From positions 1 through 64,000 of the forward strand of contig NZ_LZTB01000044.1 in assembly GCF_001665685.1 (NCBI RefSeq): DNA of 64,000 nucleotides, in the 5' to 3' direction. Under the pieces are notes generated by a model that saw only the letters and a program-made list of their open reading frames with translations, was not told the origin of the DNA and searched no databases. Made by a program: the position numbers and the translations under genes. This document shows positions 1 through 8,498 of the stretch, piece after piece. The DNA comes from Mycobacterium sp. 852013-50091_SCH5140682 (lineage in GTDB: Bacteria; Actinomycetota; Actinomycetes; Mycobacteriales; Mycobacteriaceae). How positions within the stretch are numbered: position 1 is the stretch's first letter; each line of letters begins with the position of its first letter.

Positions 1-91
1 GCGGCCCGATGACGAGGGCGATGCCCACCGAGCCGACCGCGAACACAGCCGCGATCGCGCCGAGAACCAGAATGGGCGTGTACAGATTCAT
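1..91 (-). CDS. nuoA: NADH-quinone oxidoreductase subunit A, N-terminal fragment
   Basis: Only the first 30 codons lie in the window; the gene runs off the left edge. The peptide begins MNLYTPILVLGAIAAVFAVG, one hydrophobic membrane segment followed by IGP, which matches the start of mycobacterial NuoA. NuoA is a small membrane subunit of the proton-pumping NADH:menaquinone oxidoreductase and is the first gene of the nuo operon. The neighbouring receiver-domain gene upstream is also what mycobacteria carry beside nuoA (the Rv3143 position). The ATG at 91 is the only sensible start. Confidence 0.8.
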   Translation of the reverse strand, partial: MNLYTPILVLGAIAAVFAVGSVGIALVIGP

Positions 92-171
92 GCCGCGTGA
101 ACGCTCCCTCGGTGTCGATGTGAGCTGACCCACAGCCTAGCGAGCTTTGCGGCCCGCGCCACGCATTTTGA

Positions 172-188
172 TTAGTATCGGTTACTAA
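172..188. promoter_or_regulatory. Inverted repeat between nuoA and the receiver gene
   Basis: TTAGTA and TACTAA form perfect 6-bp arms around a 5-bp spacer, about 80 bp upstream of the nuoA start. The size and symmetry suit a dimeric repressor or activator site at the nuo promoter. No regulator is identified. Short AT-rich palindromes also arise near promoters by chance, so the call is tentative. Confidence 0.25.
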
Positions 189-260
189 CGCGCCGATGCA
201 CCACGGCGCATATCGCTCTGCTGTGAATATCGAACGGCTACAGGTTGATTCGCGTTCGGA

Positions 261-659
261 TTACCTTGCCGGGGTGCGCAGCAAGGACACCACCGCATCA
301 CCCAAACGGATAGGGTCGATCGGGTGCGGAACGGCCGCCTCGGCGCGTGACCAGCGGGCCAGCCAGGCATCGTCAGGCCGTCCGGTGAGTACCAGAATCG
401 GCGGGCAGTCGTTGATCTCGTCCTTGAGCTGTTTGGCGATACCCATGCCCCCGGCCGGGGTGGCCTCGCCGTCGAGGATGACCAGGTCGAATCCGCCCGC
501 GTCCATGTGTGCGATCACCATCGGCGCGGTCGCGACGTCGACGTAGTCCAATTCGGGCAGTTCCGGGTGAATGCGTTTGCCCAGCGCGAGTCGCACCTGC
601 TCGCGGGTGCGCGGATTGTCGCTGTACACGAGGATGCGCAGCGGCGCGGGGCCGACCAT
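261..659 (-). CDS. Stand-alone response-regulator receiver domain protein
   Basis: A 132-residue protein that is one receiver (CheY-like) domain with no DNA-binding output domain. Visible landmarks are LRILVYSDNPRTREQV near the N-terminus, the expected phospho-acceptor Asp in LVILDGEA and the LVLTGRPDD strand that carries the switch Thr. It corresponds by position and sequence to the receiver protein next to nuoA in M. tuberculosis (Rv3143). The ATG at 659 begins the domain directly; upstream codons in frame are uncharacteristic. No histidine kinase is adjacent, so its partner is unknown. Confidence 0.75.
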   Translation of the reverse strand: MVGPAPLRILVYSDNPRTREQVRLALGKRIHPELPELDYVDVATAPMVIAHMDAGGFDLVILDGEATPAGGMGIAKQLKDEINDCPPILVLTGRPDDAWLARWSRAEAAVPHPIDPIRLGDAVVSLLRTPAR

Positions 660-723
660 GTTGGCGATGCTACTGGCTGAGCCCGCGCCCGCCGGGCAAG
701 TCGGTGAATTCGACTGTGCGCGT

Positions 724-1242
724 TCAGGCCCGGGCGAACGCCAGGTCTGCCGAGATGTCGGTCTTCGGTCCGACCATGCCGAGCATGTTGCCCGACACCC
801 CGAATTCGCGCCGATGCACCGTGCAGCCACCCGACACCTGTACCGCGCCGTCTTCGAGAACCTGCACGCCGACGGGCAATTCGATGGGCTGTGAGGTGCC
901 CCGGACCGTCAGCGTCGCGCGCAGTAGCGCCCGTTCCGTGTCGGCGGTCTCGTATCCGGTCACCTCGACCACGATGTCGGGGTGGGTGTCGACGTCGAAG
1001 AAATCGGCCGAGCGCAGGTGGTTGTCGCGTTTAGTGATGCCGGTGTGCAGCGACGCGGCCCGAATCACCAGCCGCCCGGTGACTGTTTCCCCGACGACGC
1101 CGTCGCCGCTGAACTCGGAGAACTGGCCCGTGACCGTCGCGAGCCCCCAGGCGGTCTTATTGCGGAATGTCACCGAGGACCGGTCCGTGACCAGCGTCCA
1201 GCTGCCCGCGGTATCTACGAGAATGTCCGGCAGGGTCGTCAT
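724..1242 (-). CDS. YceI family lipid-binding protein
   Basis: A 172-residue protein with the YceI layout: an N-terminal SWTLVTDRSSVTFRNK strand, then VTGQFSEFSGD, a central IRAASLHTGITKRDNHLRSADFFD block and TLTVRGTSQPIELPV. YceI proteins fold as a lipocalin-like barrel that binds polyisoprenoid or other amphiphilic lipids. There is no signal peptide, so it is probably cytoplasmic, as in many actinobacterial members. The ATG at 1242 follows a GGAGG Shine-Dalgarno sequence. It is divergent from the methyltransferase gene and shares the 1243-1363 promoter region. Confidence 0.8.
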   Translation of the reverse strand: MTTLPDILVDTAGSWTLVTDRSSVTFRNKTAWGLATVTGQFSEFSGDGVVGETVTGRLVIRAASLHTGITKRDNHLRSADFFDVDTHPDIVVEVTGYETADTERALLRATLTVRGTSQPIELPVGVQVLEDGAVQVSGGCTVHRREFGVSGNMLGMVGPKTDISADLAFARA

Positions 1243-1363
1243 GGCGCCTCCGTGCTGATCGGGTTGTCGGGTCATGTCTTGATCACGATGTGGGCCGGGG
1301 GCGGGATCAATCTCCTGGACCGCCATTGACCTCAAGTGCGATTGAGATTGAACACTGGCTGGC

Positions 1364-1993
1364 ATGGACGAAACACCGATCATGTCCCGGTTCGACCAAG
1401 CGTACGCATCGAACACCGCCCCCTGGGTGATCGGCGAGCCACAACCGGCGATCGTCGACCTCGAACGCACCGGCGGCATCGGCAGTCCCGTGCTCGACAT
1501 CGGGTGTGGTGCCGGCGAGCACACCATCCTTTTGGCCAGGTTGGGTTACGACATCCTCGGCATGGACTTCGCGCCTCGGGCCATCGAGCAGGCCCGTGCG
1601 AACGCCGCGACCCGGGGCGTCGACGCGCGGTTCGACGTGGGCGACGCGCTCCGCCTCACCGGTACGTCGACGTATCGGACGGTCATCGACAGCGCGCTGT
1701 TTCACATTTTCGACGACGCCGACCGCGCTGCATACGTGCGCAGCCTCCACAGCGTCTGCCGTCCCGGTGGGCTCGTGTACGTGCTGGCGCTCTCCGACGC
1801 AGGCCGGGGCTTCGGTCCTCAGGTCGGTGAGGACACCATCCGCTCCGCGTTCGGCACCGGCTGGGAACTCGAGTCGCTACAGACCACGACCTACCGCGGC
1901 GTGGTCGGGGAGGCGCATGCCGAGGCGTTCGGGGTCGCGGTGGGCACGATGGTCGACGAACCCGCGTTCTTGGCGCGGGTGCGCCGACTCTGA
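1364..1993 (+). CDS. Class I SAM-dependent methyltransferase
   Basis: A 209-residue protein with a Rossmann methyltransferase domain. Motif I is VLDIGCGAGEHTILLA, followed by the acidic residue of GMDFAPRAIEQAR that should hold the SAM ribose, and RFDVGDALR as motif II. The N-terminal FDQAYASNTAPWVIGEPQPAI segment is typical of small-molecule methyltransferases of the TehB/UbiE-like group. The substrate cannot be told. ATG 1364 is used; the in-frame ATG at 1382 is an alternative. The gene is convergent with the DUF6285 gene, six bases apart. Confidence 0.8.
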   Translation: MDETPIMSRFDQAYASNTAPWVIGEPQPAIVDLERTGGIGSPVLDIGCGAGEHTILLARLGYDILGMDFAPRAIEQARANAATRGVDARFDVGDALRLTGTSTYRTVIDSALFHIFDDADRAAYVRSLHSVCRPGGLVYVLALSDAGRGFGPQVGEDTIRSAFGTGWELESLQTTTYRGVVGEAHAEAFGVAVGTMVDEPAFLARVRRL

Positions 1994-1998
1994 ACGGC

Positions 1999-2352
1999 TC
2001 ACTCCCGTTCGTAGCCGGGGTGCGCCACGCGGAGCCGGTGCCGGACCAGAGCATGCAGCGCCGGCAGGACCTCGTCGCCGCAGTCGCCGGCGCGGATCGC
2101 TGCCGCCAGTTCCGCTTCGTCGCCGAATCCGAGCGTCCGCAACACCTGCAACGGCTCGTCGGCGGTGTCGTCGAGCAGTTCACGTTCCACCGTGCGCAGA
2201 ACGTTGGCGGCGACGCGGGCGTGGAAACTGAGGGCTGCGACGTCGATGCGCCGACCGTCGGGCCCGGTGCCGTCGCGCACCTCGGTCTCCAGGAACTCCG
2301 CGACCGCCGCCACCAGCTCGGCCGCCGTCGGCTTGTAATGCAGGCCGGTCAT
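1999..2352 (-). CDS. DUF6285 (LvaB-like) small protein
   Basis: A 117-residue protein starting MTGLHYKPTAAELVAAVAEF, with the SFHARVAANVLRTVEREL signature of the DUF6285 family. Members sit beside an APH-like phosphotransferase and an acyl-CoA dehydrogenase. In Pseudomonas putida levulinate catabolism the counterpart LvaB is needed for LvaA to phosphorylate 4-hydroxyvaleryl-CoA. Here its ATG overlaps the stop of the phosphotransferase gene by 4 bp, so the two are co-translated. It is the last gene of the operon. The likely role is an accessory subunit of the kinase; that is inferred from the family and the context. Confidence 0.75.
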   Translation of the reverse strand: MTGLHYKPTAAELVAAVAEFLETEVRDGTGPDGRRIDVAALSFHARVAANVLRTVERELLDDTADEPLQVLRTLGFGDEAELAAAIRAGDCGDEVLPALHALVRHRLRVAHPGYERE

Positions 2353-3305
2353 GTCCGCTCCAGCAGGGTCAGCAGGTCGTACTCGGTTTCGCAGACACGG
2401 CGCCCGATCGCTGCCAGCTCCACCGATCGCGTCTGGCCGCTGCGGTGCCGCTCGTACTGGTAGCGGCAGATGACTCCCCAGCGCAGGGTTGCCAGCACCA
2501 ACCACCAGTGCAGGGTGTCCGGGTCGACGGGGGCGCCGCCGGCCGCCTGATAGGCCGAGACGAACTCGTCGATACTGCCCAACCCACCTGCGGCGAGCTC
2601 CTTCGGTGCGCCGAATCGCCAGGCGCGAATGCAGAACCAGGCCACGTCGTCGGCGGCCTCGCCGATATGGGTGAGCTCCCAATCCAATACGGCCGCCAGC
2701 CTGGCTGTTCCGGAGGTGCAGTCCACGATCAGGTTGCCCATCCGGAAGTCGCCGTGTACCAGCACATGACGTGTCGGCGTCGGGCGGTTGCGCTCCAGCC
2801 ATCGGAACGCCCACTCGAATGTGGCTGTCGTGTCGCCCATTTGGTCGAGTTCCCCGCGCCAGTCGGCGAGCGGGTCGGATTGCGTCAAGCCGATGCCGTG
2901 CGCATCGGCGCGGTGGATCTGTGCGAGCGCCTGTGCGCACTGGGCCAGCAGTGCCGGGCGCGACGCGTCGTCCAGGGTGCGGGCGATTTTGCGGACGATG
3001 GTCTCGCCATCGATAAAATCGCAGATGAGAAACGGACTACCGAGCGGCTCAACTGAATTGGACGCCGCCACGATATGCGGGACGGGCGCGCCCGCGGCCG
3101 CCGCCCGGCGCAGCGCGGCGGCCTCCAACTCCATGCCTGCGTGCACGTCGTCGGGTGGTCCGATGCGCAGGATCAGCCGCCGGTCGTCTGCAGTGAACGC
3201 CCAGGTGGTCCGACTGGCGCCACCGGTCAGCTCGCGCAGGCCCGCGATGGTCACGTCGCCCAGCTCGGGCGCCAACACTGTGGCCAGGGCCGCGGTGTCG
3301 ATCAC
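2349..3305 (-). CDS. APH-family phosphotransferase (LvaA-like, probable hydroxyacyl-CoA kinase)
   Basis: A 318-residue protein of the aminoglycoside-phosphotransferase/choline-kinase fold. The catalytic loop HGDFRMGNL lies at about residues 184-192 and the metal-binding DWE at about 208-210. RLILRIGPP near residue 45 is the nucleotide-lobe strand. Members next to an acyl-CoA dehydrogenase act on hydroxyacyl-CoAs rather than antibiotics: LvaA phosphorylates the 4-hydroxyl of 4-hydroxyacyl-CoA, and animal ACAD10/11 fuse the same kinase to the dehydrogenase. The gene overlaps both neighbours by 4 bp (ATGA), which supports one complex. The actual acyl group is unknown. Confidence 0.8.
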   Translation of the reverse strand: MIDTAALATVLAPELGDVTIAGLRELTGGASRTTWAFTADDRRLILRIGPPDDVHAGMELEAAALRRAAAAGAPVPHIVAASNSVEPLGSPFLICDFIDGETIVRKIARTLDDASRPALLAQCAQALAQIHRADAHGIGLTQSDPLADWRGELDQMGDTTATFEWAFRWLERNRPTPTRHVLVHGDFRMGNLIVDCTSGTARLAAVLDWELTHIGEAADDVAWFCIRAWRFGAPKELAAGGLGSIDEFVSAYQAAGGAPVDPDTLHWWLVLATLRWGVICRYQYERHRSGQTRSVELAAIGRRVCETEYDLLTLLERT

Positions 3306-4540
3306 TTTCGCCCGAACTTCAGCATGCGCTGCGCGACGCGGCGGATCTGGATCTCCTCGGCTCCCTCGGTGATCCGGTAGCGGCGGTGATGCCGGTAAAT
3401 GTGTTCGAACGGTTCATGGCGGCTGTAGCCGATTCCGCCGTGGATCTGCATGGCCCGGTCGGCGGCCTCGCACACCAACCGGTTCGCGCGGTAATTGGCC
3501 ATCGACACCTTGTCGGAGACCTCCATGTGGTGATCCCGGTCCAGATGCCAGGCGGCGTAATAGACCAGCAGTCGCACCATCTGCGCCTCGGTCTGTAGCT
3601 CGGCCAGCGGCCACTGCACGGCCTGGTTGACCGCCAGGGGTTTACCGAAGACGATGCGCTCACCGGCGTAGGCCGCGGCGCGGTCGATACAGTACTGAGC
3701 GGCGCCCAGGCTGCTGGCCGACTGGCGAATCCTGTTCTCGTGCAGGAAGGTCTGCCCCACTTCGAGGCCATGGTCCACCTCGCCGAGCACCGCGTCATCG
3801 GGTACCCGAACGTCTTTGAGTACGACCTCGCCGTGATCGCTGGGCATGTTGAAAGTCCACCAGTAGTACGGCACGGTGAAACCCGGTGTGTCAGTCGGCA
3901 CCAGAAATGCTGTAATACCCACCGCTTGCCCGGGTTCGCCGGAAGTCCGCGCGAAGATCAGGTCGTGCGTGGCGCGGTGCACCCCGGTGTTCCAGCGCTT
4001 GGCGCCGTTGATCACCCAGCCGTCGCCGTCCTTGACCGCGGAGGTCTCCAGCCAGGTCGCGTCGCTGCCATGGTCGGGTTCGGTGAGTCCGAACGCCATC
4101 GACCGCTCGCCGGTGATCATCGCCTCGACCCATTCCTTCTTCTGGGCCTCGGTGCCGAACCGGCTCATCATGATGACCTGTGGGAAGTTGCCGACGATCG
4201 ATGACTCGTCCTGGAGATCGTTGTGCAGGCCGAGTCCCTTGTGCGCCAGGTGTTCCCGGATCACAGCCATGTCCAGGTTCGTACCGTCGCGGCCGCCGAA
4301 CTCACCGGGCAACCCGTAGCGCAGCCAGCCGGCCGCATCCGCGCGTCGGCGCATCTCGTCGAGCAGGTCCTCCCACTCGCGGGCAGGGACCCCACCGTTG
4401 TCCAGATCGGTGCGGGCGAACTCGCGGCGCCGGTCGAAGTACTGCATGTGCTGCTGTTCGAGTGGTTTGATCTCCGCCTCGATGAAGGCGTCCATCTCGG
4501 CCAGCAGCCCTGGAAGGTGTTCTGGTAGAGTGAAATCCAC
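3302..4540 (-). CDS. Acyl-CoA dehydrogenase (LvaC/ACAD10-11 type partner)
   Basis: A 412-residue flavoprotein of the acyl-CoA dehydrogenase family. The N-terminal helical domain is followed by FGLTEPDHGSDATWLETSA, the FAD/acyl binding loop, then a C-terminal helical domain with MQIHGGIGYSRHEPFEHIYRHHRRYRITEGAEEIQ. The Glu of TEGAEEIQ is at the usual position of the catalytic base. The partner kinase overlaps its stop by 4 bp. By analogy with LvaC it may turn a 4-phosphoacyl-CoA into an enoyl-CoA, but ordinary alpha,beta-dehydrogenation is not excluded. It begins 20 bp after the TetR stop codon. Confidence 0.85.
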   Translation of the reverse strand: MDFTLPEHLPGLLAEMDAFIEAEIKPLEQQHMQYFDRRREFARTDLDNGGVPAREWEDLLDEMRRRADAAGWLRYGLPGEFGGRDGTNLDMAVIREHLAHKGLGLHNDLQDESSIVGNFPQVIMMSRFGTEAQKKEWVEAMITGERSMAFGLTEPDHGSDATWLETSAVKDGDGWVINGAKRWNTGVHRATHDLIFARTSGEPGQAVGITAFLVPTDTPGFTVPYYWWTFNMPSDHGEVVLKDVRVPDDAVLGEVDHGLEVGQTFLHENRIRQSASSLGAAQYCIDRAAAYAGERIVFGKPLAVNQAVQWPLAELQTEAQMVRLLVYYAAWHLDRDHHMEVSDKVSMANYRANRLVCEAADRAMQIHGGIGYSRHEPFEHIYRHHRRYRITEGAEEIQIRRVAQRMLKFGRK

Positions 4541-4560
4541 TCTTATCCCTCTTTCTGCAC

Positions 4561-5175
4561 TCAGAAGCCGTACAAAGTCTTCTTCCAGATCGTCGACAGG
4601 GTCGTGATGGCGTCCTCATCGCTGATCTGCAGTTCGGATCCCGGGTTACCGACGATCACCACGGTGAAGTTCTCGAACAGCAGCGCGATCGCGGCGGCAA
4701 TGTGCTCGGGATTGAGGCCCTGCGCGTAACCCTGGGCGGCGGCGTGACGTACCGATTCGGCGACCATGTCCATGCCGAAACGCCGGAACTGATGCTGTAC
4801 TTCGGCGAATCGTGGTTGCGTGGCACCGAGTTGCGCCACCGCGATCATGATGCCGATGTTCTGCTTGAACAGATTCCAGTACCCCGTGACCACGGTGGTG
4901 AAGTAGTCGGTGTCCTGAGGGGAACCCGGCAGCGGCACACTCATGCCCGACGGGGTGACGATGTCGTGTAGGAACGATTCGGCCAGCGAGGCCAGCAGAT
5001 CTTCCTTGTCGTCGAAGTACCGGTAGAACACCGCCGCGGATTTCCCCGCCGCCGAGGTGATATCGGCCAGTGTGGTGCCGTGAAAACCCCGCTCGGCGAA
5101 CAGCTTCCGGGCCGCCAGCTCGATGGCTCCACGGGTCTGGCGGCCCTTGGCGGTGAGGGATTCGGCGGGCGTCAT
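4561..5175 (-). CDS. TetR-family transcriptional regulator inside the catabolic operon
   Basis: A 204-residue regulator. The N-terminal helix-turn-helix runs through FAERGFHGTTLADITSAAGK and ends in VFYRYFDDKEDLL, the TetR recognition helix and flanking helix. The rest is an all-helical ligand pocket. The ATG at 5175 is chosen because the HTH begins about 25 residues later; an upstream extension to 5223 would overlap the lyase gene. It lies within the operon, 10 bp after the HMG-CoA-lyase-like gene, so it is probably co-transcribed and autoregulated, with an acyl-CoA or aromatic intermediate as effector. Confidence 0.85.
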   Translation of the reverse strand: MTPAESLTAKGRQTRGAIELAARKLFAERGFHGTTLADITSAAGKSAAVFYRYFDDKEDLLASLAESFLHDIVTPSGMSVPLPGSPQDTDYFTTVVTGYWNLFKQNIGIMIAVAQLGATQPRFAEVQHQFRRFGMDMVAESVRHAAAQGYAQGLNPEHIAAAIALLFENFTVVIVGNPGSELQISDEDAITTLSTIWKKTLYGF

Positions 5176-5185
5176 GCGGGCGCCG

Positions 5186-6088
5186 TCAGTTCCGGATCCG
5201 GTCACCCGCGCGCAGCAACGCACTGGGAAGTCGGTGTCCGACCAGGTTCTGGGCCACCTTGGCGGCCTCGATCGCGGCAGTCAGGTCGACGTCGACATCG
5301 ATATCGCTGTCCCGCAACAGGTACACCAGGTCCTCGGTGGCGATGTTGCCGGTGGCGCCGGGAGCGAACGGGCAGCCGCCGAGGCCGCCCACCGACGCAT
5401 CGAGCCGGGTCACCCCGGCCTGCACCGCGGCGTAGGCGCTGGCCAGTCCGGCGCCCCGGGTGTTGTGGAAGTGCGCACCGAGGGGCATGGTTCCGACGAT
5501 CGGGCGGATCTGCTCGATGAGCGAGGTGACCCGGCGCGGCGTGGTGGTCCCGATGGTGTCGGCGATGGCGATGCGGTCGACGCCGAGTTCGATTGCTGCG
5601 GTGACGATGTCGATCACCCGCTGCGGAGCGGTCGGCCCGTCGAACGGGCAGTCCCACGCGGTGGCGACGATGACCTCGACAGCGGCGTCGCTGTCGTGTG
5701 CCACCCGGCTGACATCGGCGATGGCGGCAGTGGCTTCGGCGGTGGTGCGGCCCACGTTGGCCTGACTGTGGGCATCGGAGGCGGACACTACGTACTCGAT
5801 GGAGCGCAGCCCGGAGGCGATGGCGCGTTTGGCCCCGTTGGGGCTCGCGACCAGGGCCGAGAACTCCACGTCCGGAAACGCCGCCAACGCTTCGGCGAAC
5901 TCGGGGGCGTCGGCCAGGGCAGGCACCTTGGACGGAGACACGAACGCCGTCGCCTCGATCTCGCGAACACCGGTGGCGACGATGGCTTCCAGCAGTGTGA
6001 CCTTGGCCGCCAACGGAATCGGATCCTCGAGCTGCAAACCGTCGCGCAGACAGACTTCGCGAATGTCGACATGGGTGGTCATGTTCAC
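5186..6088 (-). CDS. Hydroxymethylglutaryl-CoA lyase-like protein
   Basis: A 300-residue TIM-barrel lyase of the HMGL family. EVCLRDGLQLED near the N-terminus carries the Arg-Asp metal/catalytic pair, AHFHNTRG holds the metal-binding His residues and GGLGGCPFAPGATGN is the HMGL signature with the active-site Cys. The family splits 3-hydroxy-3-methylacyl-CoAs to acetyl-CoA and a keto acid. In this operon it may cleave a branched or keto intermediate released by the CoA transferase and dehydrogenase steps. A GTG at 6088 overlaps the CoA-transferase stop (GTGA); the ATG at 6082 is an alternative start. Confidence 0.85.
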   Translation of the reverse strand: MNMTTHVDIREVCLRDGLQLEDPIPLAAKVTLLEAIVATGVREIEATAFVSPSKVPALADAPEFAEALAAFPDVEFSALVASPNGAKRAIASGLRSIEYVVSASDAHSQANVGRTTAEATAAIADVSRVAHDSDAAVEVIVATAWDCPFDGPTAPQRVIDIVTAAIELGVDRIAIADTIGTTTPRRVTSLIEQIRPIVGTMPLGAHFHNTRGAGLASAYAAVQAGVTRLDASVGGLGGCPFAPGATGNIATEDLVYLLRDSDIDVDVDLTAAIEAAKVAQNLVGHRLPSALLRAGDRIRN

Positions 6089-7308
6089 AGCACCCCCTCG
6101 GTGCGCAGTTTCTCCAGTTCGTCGGCACTGAGGCCGAGCAGCCCGCCGTACACCTCGGCATTGTGCTGACCCGGCTGCGCCGGTCCGGCGTTGCGGATGC
6201 TGCCAGGCGATTCCGACAGAACCGGCACGATGCCGGGGCCCTTGACGTTACGCCCGATCCGTTCGTCCCAGTGATCGGCGATCATGCCGCGGGCCCGCAG
6301 TTGCGGGTCCTCGACCACCTCGGCGACCGTGTTGATGGGTCCGGAGATCACCCCGGCCTGCGACAGCGTCTCGATGATGTCGGCGGGCTGGCGTTCGGCC
6401 GCCCACGCGCCGATGATCTTGTCGAGTTCGTCTTGATTACGCCCGCGCGCAACGTGATTGACGAACCGGTCGTCGGCGGCCAGTTCAGGCCGGCCCATCG
6501 CTGTGCACAACCTCCGGAACACAGTGTCCTGGTTGGCGGCGATCACCACCCAGCTGCCGTTGGCGCTCTGATAGATGTTCGACGGCGCGATACCCTCAAG
6601 CCGCGTACCGGACGGCCCGCGCACCACACCGCCTGCGTCGTAGTCCGGGATGGTGGATTCTTGGATCGCCAAACACGATTCGGTCAGCGCGGTGTCCACC
6701 ACCTGTCCTTCGCCCGTGACGCTGCGGCGGTACAGCGCCGCGAGCGCTCCCTGGGCGGCGAACATCCCAGCGAGGCTGTCGCCCAGTGACAGCGCCAGGC
6801 GCGGGGGAGGGCCGCCGGGAAAGCCGTTCATATGCCGCAGCCCGCTGGCCGCCTCGGCGACCGAGGCGTAGCCGGCCTTACCGGCGTCCGGCCCGGTCTG
6901 CCCGTACCCGGACACCCGCACCAGGATGATGCCCTTGTTGCGTGCGCGCAGGACGTCGTAGCCCAGGTTCCACTTCTCCAGCGTGCCGGGCCGGAAGTTC
7001 TCCACGATGATGTCGGAGCGGTCGACCAGATCCAGAAACAGCTCCCGGCCCCGGTCGGTGCGCAGGTCCAGGGTGATGGCCTTCTTGTTACGCGCGTGCA
7101 CCGTCCAGAAGAAATGGTGCCCCTCGAGTTCGGCCTGGCCCCAGGTGCGCAGGGGATCCGGGCTGCCGGGCAGCTCGACCTTGATCACCTCGGCGCCCAT
7201 GTCGCCCAGCAGCCTGCCTGCGAACGGCCCTGAGATCAGGGTGCCGAGTTCGAGCACCCTGATCCCGTCCAACGCCCCGGTCGCGTCCGCTCGCCGGAGT
7301 TCACTCAT
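6085..7308 (-). CDS. CaiB/BaiF family III CoA transferase
   Basis: A 407-residue class III CoA transferase. RVLELGTLISGPFAGRLLGD and GAEVIKVELP form the N-terminal CoA-binding region, RNKKAITLDLRTDRGRELF follows, and Asp at about residue 177 in LSLGDSLAGMF is in the position of the catalytic aspartate. These enzymes move CoA between acids and activate substrates without ATP. The ATG at 7308 overlaps the hydrolase stop by 4 bp, and the 3' end overlaps the lyase start, so it sits in a tightly coupled operon. Substrate unknown; context suggests a ring-cleavage acid. Confidence 0.88.
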   Translation of the reverse strand: MSELRRADATGALDGIRVLELGTLISGPFAGRLLGDMGAEVIKVELPGSPDPLRTWGQAELEGHHFFWTVHARNKKAITLDLRTDRGRELFLDLVDRSDIIVENFRPGTLEKWNLGYDVLRARNKGIILVRVSGYGQTGPDAGKAGYASVAEAASGLRHMNGFPGGPPPRLALSLGDSLAGMFAAQGALAALYRRSVTGEGQVVDTALTESCLAIQESTIPDYDAGGVVRGPSGTRLEGIAPSNIYQSANGSWVVIAANQDTVFRRLCTAMGRPELAADDRFVNHVARGRNQDELDKIIGAWAAERQPADIIETLSQAGVISGPINTVAEVVEDPQLRARGMIADHWDERIGRNVKGPGIVPVLSESPGSIRNAGPAQPGQHNAEVYGGLLGLSADELEKLRTEGVL

Positions 7309-8498
7309 TGCGAGAACCCGTGCCGGTGCAGCCAGTCGGTGCACACGCCGACGGCGTGGCGCAGCTTGTCGCGCTGATCGGGACCCGAGTAGTAGTGGTT
7401 GGCACCGGGGATCTCGTGCATCTCCTTGTCCGGATGCCCGATCGCCTCGTACAGGCGGCGGGTGTGGCTGGGCGTGCAGGCGTCATCGGCGAGGTTGCCG
7501 ATGACCAGCGCGGGCACCGCGATGTCCGGGCCTGCCGTGACCGCATCGCCGTTGGCATCGTCATAGCTCCATTGCGACAGCCAGCTGCGCAGCGTGCAGA
7601 ATCGGGCCAGGCCGACCGGGCTCATGTTCACCACCTGAGGATCGCCCAGATAACACTGTCCCGGGGTGCGTTCGTTGGGATCGACCGTCGGATCGAGCCA
7701 GCGCGGGTCGGCCATGGTGCCGTGCACGACGAATGCGAATTCGTCATCCGGGCGGCCCGCCGCCTTCAGCTCAGCCAGCTTTTCTTTGACCCACCTGGTG
7801 ATTCGCCGGTTGCGGTCGATCTGCGCCTGGTGATAGCGCTCGAGGAACTCGGCTGTGTACGGCGGCTGGTTCGGGTTGTCCGGGTTGTACAGATCCAGCT
7901 CGGGATCCCGCTTCGACGGGTCGTTCTCGTCGAGGATGGAGGCGTCCATCCACTCGGTCATGGTGCCGTGCCTGCTGATGTGCGCGGCCAGCAGCATGAT
8001 GCCGTCAGCAGGGATCAAGCCGAGCGTCGTCAGGTCGGGGCCGTCCCCGGACGGGCTGGCCGTCACCGTCGGGTTCTGGGCCTGCTGCTGGTAGAACACC
8101 GACAGCGATCCGCCACCGCTCCAGCCGGCGAGGACGACTTTCGAGTACCCCAAGCGGTTCTTGGCGTCCTTTATGCATTCGCCGAGATCCTCGACGACCT
8201 TCTCCATCAGCAGTGCGGAGTCGGTGCCACGGAAGCGGCTGTTGCAGTAGATGACGTGATGTCCGGCGCGGGCCAGCGCGTTGATCATCGGCAGATAGGC
8301 GCCGCCGCCGATCGGGTGCATGAACACCAGCACGGTGTCGCTCGGCTTGTCCTTCGGTTTCAGCAGATAGCTCTCCAGCACCACGAGCTCCGCGACACCG
8401 CCGTACACGTCGCGGACCGCCGAATTGTTCTGGTAGGCAACCAGATACGGGATGCGGTCGTAGTCGTGCTTCACCACGGTTGCTTCAACAGTACTCAT
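7305..8498 (-). CDS. Alpha/beta hydrolase
   Basis: A 397-residue alpha/beta-hydrolase. The nucleophile elbow AGWSGGGS places Ser at about residue 127; VLVFMHPIGGG is the oxyanion-side HG-like loop, and the C-terminal PALVIGNLADDACTP and EIPGANHYY carry the expected Asp and His. No signal peptide. The ATG at 8498 overlaps the stop of the third mini-ORF of the 32-bp repeat (TGATG), so translation is probably passed on from the dioxygenase gene through that relay. In the operon it may cleave a C-C or ester bond of a ring-fission product. Substrate unknown. Confidence 0.82.
   Translation of the reverse strand: MSTVEATVVKHDYDRIPYLVAYQNNSAVRDVYGGVAELVVLESYLLKPKDKPSDTVLVFMHPIGGGAYLPMINALARAGHHVIYCNSRFRGTDSALLMEKVVEDLGECIKDAKNRLGYSKVVLAGWSGGGSLSVFYQQQAQNPTVTASPSGDGPDLTTLGLIPADGIMLLAAHISRHGTMTEWMDASILDENDPSKRDPELDLYNPDNPNQPPYTAEFLERYHQAQIDRNRRITRWVKEKLAELKAAGRPDDEFAFVVHGTMADPRWLDPTVDPNERTPGQCYLGDPQVVNMSPVGLARFCTLRSWLSQWSYDDANGDAVTAGPDIAVPALVIGNLADDACTPSHTRRLYEAIGHPDKEMHEIPGANHYYSGPDQRDKLRHAVGVCTDWLHRHGFSQ

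Noticed and set aside
3302..3305. Aminoglycoside resistance from the APH-like gene starting here
   Set aside because: Its 4-bp overlaps with an acyl-CoA dehydrogenase and a DUF6285 gene point to acyl-CoA metabolism, not antibiotic modification.
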